DNA of 64,000 nucleotides from positions 18,277,629 through 18,341,628 of the forward strand of contig CM053327.1 in assembly GCA_028583605.1 (NCBI GenBank), read 5' to 3'. A program made the translations under genes and the position numbers. A model generated the notes under the pieces. That model saw only the letters and a program-made list of their open reading frames with translations. It was not told the origin of the DNA and ran no database searches. Source of the DNA: Dastarcus helophoroides. Lineage: Eukaryota > Arthropoda > Insecta > Coleoptera > Bothrideridae. How positions within the stretch are numbered: position 1 is the stretch's first letter; each line of letters starts with the position of its first letter. This document shows positions 1-11,386 of this stretch, in pieces.

Positions 1-776
1 GAATGTTTTCGTAGGATTTAGGAACTCGGTATAGGACTGTAGTCAAGTTCGAAATTTCCAAAAACATAATGTTGAAAAGTAGAAATTTTTAAAAAAAGTT
101 CAAATTTTCAAAAGGAATCGAAGTTTCAACCTCCCAATCCGACATTTTCAAAAAAAATGAGTTAAAAATAAAAATTTTAACTTTAAAAAAAATTAAACAA
201 TATCCTTAGGTGAACCATGAAGAAATTGTCGAATAAAACTGGCAACACTGCTCCTCCGCATTACATTGGTTTTAGCTTTTAACTATAACCTGAATCTAAA
301 CAGTGTCAAGATCTGATGTGATAAATATAAAAAAAAATAAAATGATTGTGAAGTGCCAAAACCATCATGTCAAGTTGGGAGTAATAAACTTGGACTTTGT
401 AATTAACACTGACGAACAAATAAAACAAGAGCACTCAAGAGAGTTAAAAATCTAAAATTTGTTACTTCTAGAAATTGATAAGTATAATACTTCTAACTGA
501 TAGCAGACAAACTTTCAAATAGTAAACTTCATTAAAAAAAAACAAGCACACTTAAGAAAGTTTAAAATTTGCTAGTTCTAGAAATTGATGACTAACTGAC
601 AAGCTTTGGGATAGTTAACATTATCAATTTCAACAATTGAGATAGGTACATAGATACAGAATTTTATTATTCAGATCAGTAGATTAATGTAATCTTGATG
701 ACAAAACAAATTAATCTGATGTTTTTATTTGCTTCAAAAACGAAATACCGCAGATCATTCAAAATAAAATGCTTAC
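1..776 (-). other. First intron of the ferritin light chain gene (partial), no other gene seen
   Basis: The minus-strand donor GTAAGC begins at 776, directly after the light-chain exon, so the bases to the left should be intron. I looked for the next ferritin light-chain exon (the conserved helix A segment) and found none, so it lies outside the window. The stretch is AT-rich and otherwise unrecognised. Confidence 0.6.
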
Positions 777-894
777 CTTGTTTACTGGGATTTGGTTTGC
801 AAGCAAGTCGGACGCTATTGTAGCAAAATTCTTCACTATCGGCTGCGTAAGCAGCCACCAAAAGTGTACTGAATACAAATAAGAACGCCTTCAT
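777..894 (-). CDS. Fer2LCH: Secreted ferritin light chain, first coding exon (partial gene)
   Basis: Encodes a signal peptide (MKAFLFVFSTLLVAAYA) followed by SEEFCYNSVRLAC, which matches the start of insect secreted light-chain ferritins (acidic stretch, then two Cys in C-x-N-x-V-x-x-x-C spacing). This subunit lacks the ferroxidase centre in the known family and nucleates iron inside the 24-mer in the secretory pathway. The exon ends at 777 before donor GTAAGC, in codon phase 1. I chose the ATG at 892-894. The in-frame ATG at 919-921 lies upstream of a good acceptor (TTTTATAG, just before GGATC), so it should be intronic. A matching 5' leader donor (ACCAG, then GTATGT) ends an upstream noncoding exon at 980. 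The neighbour is the heavy-chain gene, transcribed divergently, the arrangement known from Drosophila. No iron-responsive element was seen on this side. The remaining exons are off the left edge. Confidence 0.85.
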
Positions 895-979
895 GATCCC
901 TATAAAACAACTACGTTTCATAAATACGGACTACAAAATTAGACTACAAACTCTATTGTATATTAAATGAGAAACATAC

Positions 980-1275
980 CTGGTATCTCGCCAGCGTAAT
1001 CACGAATAACAAGAGTTCACAAACGAGACCACTTATTCCGGAAAAACTACGCATTAACACGCCATTTTCGACCTTACCGCCGTGCGTAGTTTACGTTTGC
1101 GCAACATTTACGTCCTAAAACAAAGAAAGTGCAACGTCAGGGTGATAAAGAAGGGAGAAATCCGAAAGTGGGAGAGTCAATCGGCCAGTAATATTTCATT
1201 GATTAGAATTCATGGAAGCAAAATAGTGCGCACATCTGTGTGATCTCAAAGTTTTTCAAGTGTAATTTTTGATAG
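980..1275. promoter_or_regulatory. Shared intergenic promoter of the divergent ferritin pair
   Basis: The space between the light-chain leader exon (ending at 980 on minus) and the heavy-chain leader (starting before 1279 on plus) must hold both start sites, leaving under 300 bp. I see no clear TATA box. The segment around 1030-1150 is locally GC-richer with several CG dinucleotides. The boundaries are inferred. Confidence 0.5.
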
Positions 1276-1278
1276 TCA

Positions 1279-1303
1279 CCTTCTGCACCAGTGAGTGTAA
1301 AGG
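1279..1303 (+). promoter_or_regulatory. Iron-responsive element (IRE) in the ferritin heavy chain 5' UTR
   Basis: Canonical IRE hairpin. The loop CAGTGA is at 1289-1294. A five-pair upper stem joins TGCAC (1284-1288) to GTGTA (1295-1299) with one G-U pair. A single unpaired C at 1283 lies 5' of the upper stem, and a lower stem of CCTT/TT (1279-1282) pairs with AAGG (1300-1303). It lies 68 bases upstream of the ATG at 1371. In the known mechanism, iron-regulatory protein binds this hairpin when iron is low and blocks translation of ferritin. Confidence 0.92.
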
Positions 1304-1370
1304 CAGACTGTAAACCGAGCGACTATTTTTTGAGTTTTTTGATTTTAAGACATTCAGTTTCTTTTCAAAA

Positions 1371-4300
1371 ATGAAAGCCACAATTGTGTTTTTCGCTTGC
1401 GTCTTCGCCATCGCAGCAGCTAAGCTCCAATGTGAGTATTATTTTATTCTTATCGTTAAATTTGTTACCGCTTATTATCCACAAATTCATAGAGATTTAT
1501 TGTGACGTAAATAAATTGTTCTGTTGTGGTCTTCAACCTTTTTATTATTTGTCGATTTTGTTTTGTGTCGTTGGACACATTGCTCTGTTGGAAATAAATA
1601 AACAAAATATTCTAAAATTATTGTGTGGGCGACTAGTGTAGCAAAATAAAATTTAAATTTTTTTAAATATTGTGTTATTTGAGTACGCTAGTCACCAAAA
1701 AAATATTAATTGTTATTTTAATAAACTGTTCTGGATATATTTCACATAACCTTCTATCTTTAGGTTAACAAAGTATACATTAAAAATTAATATACGCTAA
1801 AAAATGGTTTTGATATAAGAACCAGATGTGGTAATTAACTGGCTTAAACACATTGGCCGATGAACTGAATCCATTTATGTAAAAATCAAGGTTAGAGTTT
1901 CTGTAAAGAAATTTAGGAAATTGAACGTTGGACATAAGAAGAATATTGTATCTTGTTAAAAAATTCTGATAATCGGGAGTTTACAATCTCGATGTCCTCA
2001 CAAAGTAATTGGTTGGTTTCCTTATTTTTTAGTTGTAGAAAATTATTTTCATACAACTGAACTAAAGAAAAATATATGGGAGCCCTCCATATCAATAGTA
2101 TAAAATTATTTATAGCCGCCATTTGTGAAATGCTCTAACGCACAGAGCTACGAGTCGATGACGATATTTGAATATTTTTAATAATTTCATACCTGGTAGA
2201 GAGAGGCTCCATAAATTCTAGTCTTGGCGGGTTTATGCAGATTCAAACGTGTTCATACCACGTTTGGACGGCTTTTATGATGACTTATCCCGATCATATT
2301 TCACTGGGCAAATAGAATTTCATGATAATAATCCAATTGCCAAGTAAGTGATTACGTCTGGAAAAATTTCAATGGTTGGAGAAACGGTATTAGATCATCG
2401 TCAGAAAGGGAAGAAGTTGCATTGATATCTTAACATTTTTGAAACAATCGTTCGCCGAATTCTTCAAGATTCATGAGCATTTGGGAATGTCGAGTCAAAT
2501 ATGCTCACTCGTTATTAAACATGCTTGTAGAAGAACATTTTAACTCTGAACATTTGAATTTTTTGAAAACATCGACTCACTTGAAATGTCTGCTTTTTTA
2601 ATTTGCTGCTGAAAATGACTATTTTTAAAAAAATCTGACTCCGATTTTTATTAAAATAAACTTCGAATTTCCAATCTTCCATTTTTTTCTAAATTTTAAT
2701 TATTTGGTAAATTTCAACCTTCACAATTTTGAAATTTTTAATAAATTTAATTTTTCATATTTACCGAGATTTTGACTTTAAAAAATGTCGACTTTTTTTG
2801 AAAAATTTCAAATTTTTAACCAGTGTTGCCAGGTGTAAGATAATTATCGTTTTTTACTATAATTACAGTTCCCATGCGAGGTACGATAGTGCATGACCAT
2901 TTGTATGATAATTTTTGGGGATTCAACATAAAACATAAATTTAGTGTCAATTAAATGATGGACGAAGAATTTTTGCGGAAAATAGTGTGTAGAGGACTTT
3001 TTTGTTGTCAAAATTTAAATTTTAAAATTACTTATAAAATTTTTTCTTCAAAGTCTGACTTAAAGCTCGAAATCCAAAGAAAAAGATCAACATAAACAGT
3101 ACGGCTTTTTAGAAAAAAAAACTCCAATTTCGTAGCTTTTGGACATTTGGAAGTTGAAATATCGCGTTTGAAGCAGAAAATAGACAGAAAAAATTTCATA
3201 ATCTATAAATAATTGCGAATTTAAAATCAAAAAAATATCGATTTATGTTATTAAAATTTTGTTATTGAAGTTTTGAATTTTTTTAAAAATGTTAATTTTT
3301 GTCACTTTTCTGCACCTCATTTTTAAAAATTTCCAAATTGACATCTTATGATCGAAAAGGTATATTTTTAAAATTTTGACTCGAAATTCCAACTTTTTGC
3401 AAATCTTGACTGCTTTTAAATTCGATTTTTTAAAGACATTTCAATTCTGTTTGAATATTTGAATTTTTTGAAAGTTGCAATTTTTGAAAACATCGACACG
3501 CTTGATATGTCTGCTTTTTTAATTTGATAAAATTTTGGCATCTGTTTAAAATTTAACCTTCTGAAACGGACAATTTTTAAAAAATCTGACTTTCCGATTT
3601 TTATTAAAATAAAATTCGAATTTCAAATCTTCCATTTTTTAATTTCCATTTTTTTTAAAATTTAACTAATTTTGTAAATTTAAACCTTCACAATTTCGCC
3701 TCTCTTCAAGAATTTAATTTTTTTTGAAGTATTTTGAAAATTTTCACACAAGTTTTTTCAAAATTTTGACATTTTTCAAAATTTTGATTTTTTTATTTTA
3801 ATTTTTAACTATTTCCCGAGGTTTTGCTTTTTTTTGAAAATGTCAACTTTTTTTGTTGAAAAATTTCAAATTTTTTACGAACTTTCGACTTTTATACAGT
3901 GTGTCCCACCGGGAGTGGCCGCGAGTGATATCTAACAAAGTAATTAATTAAAAAATTTGAAAATTGGGCAACTTAGCAAAGTTGCCGAGCCTTTGTTATT
4001 TTAAATGAGACACCCTATATATTTTTGGATTTTATTAGATATTTCAAGGCCACTTTGGATAACAAACATTGTCTTTAAAATTTATAGTTTTTGAATTAAT
4101 GGGATGTTTATAAAAAATTTGACAGATGCAAGGTCCCACGAAATTCTTTACATCTTTTTCCGGAAACCAGGCTTCCGGTTATACCGGAAGTTGACACAGA
4201 CTTTGTTATTTTAAATGAGACACCCTATATATTCTTGCATTTTTGGATTTTATTAGATATTTCAAGGCCACTTTGGACGGCAAACATTGTTCTTAAAATT

Positions 4301-7300
4301 TATAGTTTTTGAGTCAATCGGATGTTTATAAAAAAATTTGACAGATGCAACGAAATTCTTTACATCTTTCTCCGGAAACCAGATATTAATTTCATATTTG
4401 TTAAGTGAGTAAAACACATATGAAGGCTACATTGTGCAACTTTCATAAATTCGAAAACATTATACCAAAATACGTATTTTTTTTAATTTCGCTGTTTCTT
4501 CAAATCTTCGGTTTTTTAAATCTCCACTTTTTCAAAATCTTGATTTTTTTCAAAATTTCGACTTTTTTTGAAAATGTTTGACGTTTTCTCAAAATTTAAA
4601 CTTTTTTTTCAAAATTTTTTGTTTCTAAATATCCAAATATTTTCCTTTTTTTTTAAATTTCAACTTTTTTGCAAAATTTCGAATTTTTTCAAATCCCGGC
4701 AATCTTTTAACTATCTTGATTTTTTTAAATTACAACTTTTAATACATGTTTGGACATTTTTCAAAAATTTGACCTTTGGAAATATCGACATTTTTGAAAA
4801 TTTCAATTATTTTTTTTAGAAATTTAGTGCTACTTGAAGACTTTCGACTTTTTTGAAAGTTTAGATTATTTCTCAATCCTAGGCATTTTTAAAATTTAGA
4901 TATTTTTTAAAAATATCGATTATTTTTAATCTTGGCAAAACTAGCCAATATGTTAGCTAACCCTATTTACTATTGCCACCACTTTCTTTAACCTGTAAAT
5001 GAATCGTTTTTTTTTTAATTTCTACATTTTTCCAAAATTGGGACTTTTTAAATTTTCGCTTTTTAAATTTTGCTTTTTTTCCAAATTTCGACCCTTTTGG
5101 AAAATTTTCACTTTACTGAAAATATCGACCTTCTTTTAACCTTAGATTTTTCAAAAATTTCTGCTTTTTTAACAATTTGATTTTGAACATTTCAGTTTTT
5201 TTCGAAATTTCAATTTTTTTTAAAAGTAGTTTTTTGAATTTTTCCCAAAGTTTTCTTATTTCAAAATTTCGACTTTTCCATCATAGTTTTTACTTTTATT
5301 AGAATATTAGGATTTAAAAAAAATGTTTGATTTTTCAGAAAAAAAATTTTTTTTTTAGTTTCGTTGTTTCTTCAAATCCTCGATTTTTTAAATATGTACT
5401 TTTATTCAAAATTTTAACTTTTTTTCAAACTTTCGACTTCTTTTCAAACTTTCGACTTTTTTTTAAAAAAATCTTTGGCGCTTTTTCAAAATTTCGACTT
5501 TTATTGAAAATTTTTCTTTAGATACCAAAACTTTCCCTTTTTTAACATTTCATCTTTTTTTCAAAAACCTTGACTTATGTGAAAAGGTCCATTTTTTTCG
5601 AAAATTATACCCATTTTGAAAATTTCGAGTTTTTTCAAATCTCAACACTTTTTTCGATTTTCTTAAAAACCGCAGCTTTTTAAAAATCTTGATTTTTTTT
5701 TGAACTACAATTTTAATACATCTTTGGACATTTTTCAAAATTTTTAGTGCCACCTCCAGATATTTTTTCAAAATTTTATGCTATCTTTCAAAAGTTTGAA
5801 ATTGCATTTTTTGCTTCAAAATTTTACACTTTTAAAATTTTAATTTTTTGAATATATTTCGAATTTTTTGTAAATTTGGATTTTTTATGTCTGGACTTGT
5901 TTTCAAAATTTCACTTTTTTCTAAGACATTTAATTTTTTTAAATGTTGATTTTAAGAAAATGTTTTTTCAAATATTGGCCTTTTTTCAAAATTTTCTGAT
6001 TTTTCCAAAATTGTAACCTTTTGTTTTGAAAGTTTCGAACCATTAAAATTTCAACTCTTTTTAAAAATTTTCTCATAATTTAAAGTTTACACCAGGACAT
6101 TTGAAATTTTTTAATAAAATTCGGATATTCTTTCCAAAATATCGCTTCAGCCTGGAAAATTTAGGGCGGTCAAATTCTTATAAACGCACACAAGCAGCTA
6201 AACATTTAAGAACGCCACTGCATATTACGTGTCCTCGTTTCATAAATTGAGTATTATGCCTCAATTTATGCGCTTACCTCGTATGTGTTAATAAATTAAT
6301 GTTGATTAAAAATTGTTACTCTACTTATAATAAATTAATCCAAAAGAAAAACAAAAACAAGAAAACTGCAGTTCAGTCAATTTTTAAATGATGAATATAT
6401 TGGGACTTTACCTTATAACACTGTTTTCGTATGACACCATTTAATGATCTTGTGGCACATTCCAAGAACTATCATATCACGTTTATGTGATTAAAATAAA
6501 CAGGGAATTCCTAGAATTGTGACCATATGTATAATGTGATGTCTATACACCAAGTTGCTTACAGTGTTATCAAGTCGCGATTTTTTTGTTATTCATAAAA
6601 AAACAGACTAGATGTATACTTACTAAAAATAATGTTGAAATTTTGAAGAAAAAGTGGAAATTTGTAAAGAGAAATTTTTAGAATGACCTAATTTTGATTT
6701 TAAAAATCGAAGATTTCGACTTAAAAGTGTTATAATTAAAAAAAATTAAAATTCAAAGTAAACTCCACTTTCCTAAAGCATCGAAAAAAAACGAAAATTC
6801 TAAGCTTTATTTCCTGATGTTTTAAGAATAAAATTAAAAACGTCTTTATATTTCAACTTAAAATTGACTTTTCTAACAGAACCAAAATTTTGAAAATAAA
6901 ATCGCAACTTCTTAACATTCTCTCCTGATCGGCCTCCCTATTTATAAAATACACAACATGCCACGATCTCGAAGCGTTTAGCTCTTAAGTGCTTTATTTA
7001 TAGTAGGCAGTAGTGATTTATAATTTATTTCTTACGAAAGAAAGAAAATCAATAATAATGTATAATGTATAATTTTCTGACAATGACTAACAGAAAATGT
7101 TTCAATTGCATTTCATTTCGGTGTTTTCAAATAATTAACATTATATAATTTTAAAGGTGACCAAGGAGCTGCTGACGTTCCCAAGGATTGGATCGACATG
7201 GTTAACCCCTGCGTCGAACAAATGCGACACCAAATTCAAAAAGAAATTAACGCATCTATGCAATATCTAGCCATGGCTGCACATTTCTCAAGAGATACGG

Positions 7301-7838
7301 TAAACAGGCCAGGGTTTGCAAAAATGTTTTTCAAATCTGCCAGTGAGGAAAGAGAACATGCCATTAAACTTATCTCCTATCTGCTGATGAGAGGAGAACT
7401 AACTTCATCAGTGAGCAAGCTGATTCAAAGAAACGTAAGTTTGTCGTCAAACTGTTTTGTGAATTTCTTTCAACCTTTGTTTAATAGTTAAATGTTGATA
7501 AAACTGAATGGAAGAATGCCGTTTCCGCACTTAAAGACGCCCTGAACTTGGAAGCAGCTGTAACAAAGAGCATTAGAAAAGTTATTCAGGTCTGCGAAAC
7601 TCCTACAGATGGCTCCAACTTTAATGACTACCACGTAAGACGTTAATATAATGTTGCCTCTTAAATATTAATTAAACATTTTTAGTTGGTGGACTACCTT
7701 ACTGGCGAATTTCTTGAAGAGCAATACAAGGGTCAACGTGATCTTGCAGGAAAGATTTCCACACTCGACAAGATTATGGATAAACATGGACCTCTTGGTG
7801 AATTTATGTTTGACAAAGATTTGTTGAAAAGTGAATAA
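1371..7838 (+). CDS. Fer1HCH: Secreted ferritin heavy chain, complete, four coding exons
   Basis: Coding exons 1371-1431, 7157-7434, 7488-7634 and 7686-7838 join in frame to 212 residues with GT/AG introns (about 5.7 kb, 53 and 51 bases). Residues 1-17 form a signal peptide (MKATIVFFACVFAIAAA), so the protein is secretory, as in insects generally. The four-helix ferritin fold follows: EINASMQYLAMAAHFS in helix A, then SEEREH (paired Glu plus His of the ferroxidase centre), LNLEAAVTKSI (third Glu) and EEQYKGQRDL (Glu/Gln in helix D). The ferroxidase set is therefore complete and the subunit should oxidise Fe(II). The codon for Cys21 is split by the first intron. Translation should be controlled by the IRE at 1279-1303. 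A polyadenylation signal follows at 7980. The gene is divergent from the light-chain gene, as expected for subunits made in equal amounts. The reading frame is intact throughout. Confidence 0.97.
1432..2560 (+). other. Ferritin heavy chain intron 1, proximal part, nothing recognised
   Basis: Begins with donor GTGAGT at 1432. The short open frames here carry no recognisable protein. No known repeat end is visible. Confidence 0.5.
2560..6160. repeat. T-rich AAATTTCGAC-type low-complexity field in ferritin intron 1
   Basis: Long runs of loosely repeated units such as TTTTCAAAATTTCGACTTTT, without a fixed period, T-rich on the plus strand. The same sequence type recurs at about 13.6-14.3, 25.9-27.9, 29.3-30.6, 33.9-34.5, 37.4-38.5, 42.7-45.3, 46.5-48.9, 53.6-55.8 and 58-60.9 kb, sometimes A-rich (the opposite orientation). 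Open frames inside (for example 4568-4819, 5327-5521) are Phe/Lys-rich by-products. A MITE copy lies at 3897-4430. Confidence 0.8.
3897..4430 (+). mobile_element. MITE copy with an internal ~210-bp duplication (CAGTGTGTC family)
   Basis: Starts CAGTGTGTCCCACCGGGA next to a TA. Its interior (AACTTAGCAAAGT, GATAACAAACATT, TTGACAGATG, GGTCCCACGAAA, CCGGAAACCAG) matches, in opposite orientation, the 303-bp element at 35511-35813. The block beginning CTTTGTTATTTTAAATGAGA at 3991 is repeated at 4201. The right end near 4430 has decayed. Confidence 0.7.
6160..7156 (+). other. Ferritin heavy chain intron 1, distal part, nothing recognised
   Basis: A less repetitive stretch ending at the acceptor TTTTAAAG at 7156. 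No coding exon or element end was recognised. Confidence 0.5.
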
Positions 7839-7979
7839 TTGTGCATAATTTAAGGTGTACATTTTTGATGTATAGTTATTTTTAGTCTTAAAATGAACCT
7901 TAAATATTTGTGATACCATTTTTTTCAATATATATTTTAGTCAATACAGTAAATACATTTGTAATTTGTTATCCTTATC

Positions 7980-7985
7980 AATAAA
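7980..7985 (+). terminator. Polyadenylation signal of the ferritin heavy chain gene
   Basis: AATAAA, 142 bases after the stop codon at 7836-7838, in the expected 3' UTR position. Confidence 0.8.
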
Positions 7986-7989
7986 ATTT

Positions 7990-8500
7990 GAACATTTGTT
8001 TTCTGACTTTTTTTATAACTTAAACCGCCATGAAGTGTCCAGTAGTCAGTGGGCAACGCCTGGGATAGTCGCTCTAGGCGTCAGCTGACGAGGGGCGCAA
8101 AAATACTTAAAATATAAAAATTTAGTTTGAAAAAATTAGTAAAAATCCATATAAAGACGGTAATTTATCTTAAGAAATTCTAAATATTTCTACTATAATT
8201 TCGAAATATCAAACTGAATTGAAATATTGCACTTATACGTCTCTCACAACTTTAAAATATGTTGAAGTCAAAATTTTGAGAAATGTTTATATAGATTTGG
8301 TTTTTTTTAATTCAATTTTAATCTTTAAATTTCGATATTTTTCCTGAAAGTTCAAAATTTAATCGAAATCTTCAATTTAAAATAAAAATTATAAAAACGT
8401 TTTATTAGTAAATTTACTTTGTTTTTAAACTATACATTTCAAAAAATCGACTTTTTCGTATGTACGTGGTAGACTGGAAATCCAGTCGTCCGAGGCAGTA
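7990..8500. other. Intergenic stretch with a possible element end near 8048
   Basis: CAGTGGGCAACGCCTGGGA near 8048, followed by GAGGGGCGC, resembles the GC-rich end of an hAT-type element. A related GGGCGCTAG/GGGGCGCC stretch occurs near 25470-25550. I could not find the partner end, so no element is called. Confidence 0.3.
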
Positions 8501-8509
8501 CCACCTTAG

Positions 8510-9960
8510 GTGTCGCTAGAAGGTGGTGAAATGATGCTTGCTTCATGTTTTCGTCTGACACTTGAATTAGTTCTTGTTATTCTTCTCATCCTGTTCTTCT
8601 TTTTCTTCATCTCCTCTAACTTCTCAGCAAGGTGGCGGACTCTCTTGGTGAAAAGATTTCCGGACATAAACTACCTTCCCGTTCGGATGTCCCTGTGGAG
8701 GGTGTGCGAAAGAGTCCAACATCGAGGGTCATAAAAAATTCTAATCTGCCTCGGGCCAAATTTTTTCCAAATAATTCATTCAAAATCAGTTCTGTAACAT
8801 TCGGGGCTAAACTCAAATTTAAACTTAGTTCATCAGCACCTTCAGAATGAAACACCCCATGTGCAGTCTCTGACAGAAACCCCGGTTTTTCTGTCATTCA
8901 GTACTGTCCATTTGCTTTACTGTAATTACGACTTGCCCACAAAGTATCGACATAAGAGGGGAATTTGTCCTTTCAAACGAAACGATCTGTCTTGTTAACG
9001 AGAAGAGACATTAGAATCTGCTGATCGTGATGTTATTTGATTGAAAATCTGCTCAAAAGGGGAAATAATATTCATTTATTTACTTTATCTGTCCCCAAAC
9101 GATCTCTTATACAGACAGCATTTTCCTATCTCTCCATAACCTTCGATCACCTATAGGCGGATTATTCGAATGCTGAAGTTGTCTTTCTCAGTGATTTCAA
9201 TAGCCACAACATCCCCTGATTAGACTTTCTTCCTGAACTGACGACGCGGGAAGCTTTTGCCATCACTTGTGGAGCAATTTGTTGAAGGACCCACGCGAAT
9301 TCCTGATGTAGATACCCATCAACCTAATCTACTCGACCTTTTCCTTACAAATTCACCAAATTCGTATAAAATCTCTCTGACATCACCGCTTGGAAATTCG
9401 GATCACAAGCTCGTAGCAGCCTTTCGTTCACTTCATATACCACGTTCTTCTCAGAGTCCGCCCCGTAGAATTTGGCACAAGAACTCTGCAAAATAGGAAG
9501 AATTAAGAGACTTCTTTGTATCTTTCCCGTGGAAAGAAGTTTACTTTAACCTGGCAATCCTTTCCTCGGTCACCAAATCCATCACTGAAACTATCCTAGA
9601 TGGTATGGAATGCTCTACTTTTCATTTCCAAAAGAAGTCTGCCTGCAGTAAATCTTGATTCAGCAAAAAATATACTAGATCTATATCTTGTAAAAATCGA
9701 GCATATCGTCGTTGGCGAAATAATCCTTCATTCGGGACTCGAATCGCTTTTGTAGATGCACAACATTTTTTTAAAGGGGTTTTTGACGAAACAAAAAGTG
9801 ATTTGGATCGTGAAAAGCGCAAAGAATTCTATATATTTTTCCTAACTTTACTCTCGATGACATCAATAATATTTCCCTTCCAAAGAAGACTAAGCTTGGT
9901 AGCTTCAATATTTGCTTAATATTCCAACTTTGATTCACGAAACGCAGAACCTACTATTCT
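8510..9960 (+). pseudogene. Decayed non-LTR retrotransposon (endonuclease domain and downstream)
   Basis: Around 9160-9240 the plus strand can be read, with stops, as YSNAEVVFLSDFNSHN, which matches the S/GDFN-x-H core of apurinic-type endonucleases in LINE elements. It continues at 9257-9496 in one open frame with LLDLFLTNSP and PLGNSDHKLV, the SDH motif that closes the endonuclease domain. Downstream, RAYRRWRKN and DLDREKRK (9690-9820) match the charged linker before the reverse transcriptase. Several stops and frame changes show it is dead, and the reverse transcriptase proper is missing or unrecognisable. The clade (Jockey/CR1-like or RTE-like) is not resolved. Confidence 0.7.
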
Positions 9961-10358
9961 TCCTAAGGTTTGCACACTAGTTGCAAAAAATGTTCTTTTT
10001 TTAGTTCAATGAGAAAACACTGTTATTGCTACCATCTGAAAGACATCTTACTTTGATCAGGTGTACATTGGTTTAGAAAACCTTTGCTTTTACTTACATT
10101 AATAATTTGTGTTCTTTTTACGGTTGCAATGCGTGCATGTTTGTGCCCTTGAAATTTATAAAAACCAGGTGTAAAACGTTTAAAATATTTTAAATGCTGG
10201 TCTGGTTACCCAGTATTCATTGAGCCAATTGCAGTTGTCAAAACATGAAAAATGTAAAGTCAAAAGTAGACAGTTGGTTTAAATTTGAAGTGAAATTTCA
10301 CATAAAAGGCTCTTTGCAGTACTTTTACTTGGCAGAAGGTTGAAATCAACAATAACAA
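9960..10358 (+). other. Intergenic stretch upstream of the small FN3 gene
   Basis: No open frame or element end recognised. It presumably contains the promoter of the gene at 10359. A CAACAATAACAA context directly before the ATG is a good insect start context. Confidence 0.4.
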
Positions 10359-10721
10359 ATGGAAATCGACAACACGCCCTTATTTTATATGACTGAGGAA
10401 AAATATGAACCTCCAATTTTACCTACGTTAGAAATCCCAAAAGGTGATGTAGATGTGACAGGGTTAGAAATTGTAGATATTCGGAAGGAAACAGAAGAAA
10501 GTATTTTCGTAAAATGGCAGCCACCAAGTGATCTAAGCAACATTATTGGATACGAAATTTATGTAGATAATGTTTTGAGAAGCAGAATTTTCAAGGTGAA
10601 ACGAAGAAGTATCGTTATAGATACTCCAAAACTGGAAAATCCAATAATAGTGTTGGTATTTGCCATTTCTTCCACTAGAGGTCGCTGTGTGCCTCCTGCT
10701 ATAGCAACCTACGTGGTGTAG
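10359..10721 (+). CDS. Small fibronectin-III-like protein, paralogue of the 14.7 and 18.4 kb genes
   Basis: An intact 120-codon frame. The C-terminal ~95 residues form one fibronectin-type-III-like domain: DVDVTGLEI at the start, then a Trp (VKWQPPSDLS), GYEIYVDN, a RRSIVIDTP strand and a C-terminal GRCVPPAIATYVV. The same landmarks close the two large minus-strand genes (VTGLEI, GYEVY or GYEIY, GRC at the end), so the three are paralogues. This copy lacks the Cys-x-Cys repeats and coiled coil and starts with its own 30-residue leader. It is on the opposite strand from its relatives and has no introns. It could be a young partial duplicate or a retrocopy, but the frame is clean. No signal peptide or membrane segment. 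The function is unknown; an FN3 domain suggests protein binding. Confidence 0.65.
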   Translation: MEIDNTPLFYMTEEKYEPPILPTLEIPKGDVDVTGLEIVDIRKETEESIFVKWQPPSDLSNIIGYEIYVDNVLRSRIFKVKRRSIVIDTPKLENPIIVLVFAISSTRGRCVPPAIATYVV

Positions 10722-10899
10722 TATATTGGTGCAAAATTAAAAACTTATTGTAATATTAAATTGAATCGGTCTCTAATGCGCATTTTTAATTATTGTTTCC
10801 TTTTCCATTCAGTAAGTAGTGCATCAAACGTAACCGTCATTTAAATTTTCAATCGCATATAACATTAAGCTGCTCCGTCACGAGCAGTTAGGTAATATA

Positions 10900-11364
10900 C
10901 AGGGTGTTTCATAATTGCATGCTGAACCGGCAGGGGGATATTCCTTGGGCAATTTTAAGACAAAATTTTCATATTAACATAGGTCCGGAAACGCTTCATT
11001 TTCGATATACAGGTAAAAATTGAAGAAAAAATCGGTTTTTCTTGAATATTTCTGAGACTGGTTTAGATATTTTTTTGATATTCAGTACACGATATCTGGG
11101 TATAAAAGTAAGTATTTTGACAAAAAAACATTTGTTCTGATTCCACCAGTGGCGTTCCCACAAACAGGTCGATACACATTTTTGAACAAAAAAATGTGAC
11201 GCCAATGCTATTTTTCAAAATAAGAATTATTTTCCTAGTCTTTGTTGTGTTTCTATCAGAAATGAGCTCTTGACTTTTTGTCCTACGACGGCCGGTTTCC
11301 GAATTAAAAAATAAAAATCATTTACTTGCTATGCCGCTATGGTAGATCAATTTATTAATGAAAT
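10900..11364 (+). repeat. Left long terminal inverted repeat of the mariner element
   Basis: Matches 12549-13014 in reverse complement, from the outer CAGGGTGTTTC to an inner TTATTAATGAAA. Small differences such as the CGCTATGG/CGCTGTGG region are visible. The open frame on its minus strand (10996-11205) is a by-product and recurs in the other copies. Confidence 0.9.
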
Positions 11365-11386
11365 CTTAACAATGAAATTAATTAAA

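Noticed and set aside
2560..6160. CRISPR-like or satellite array
   Set aside because: The repeats have no fixed length or spacing. Eukaryotic low-complexity sequence.
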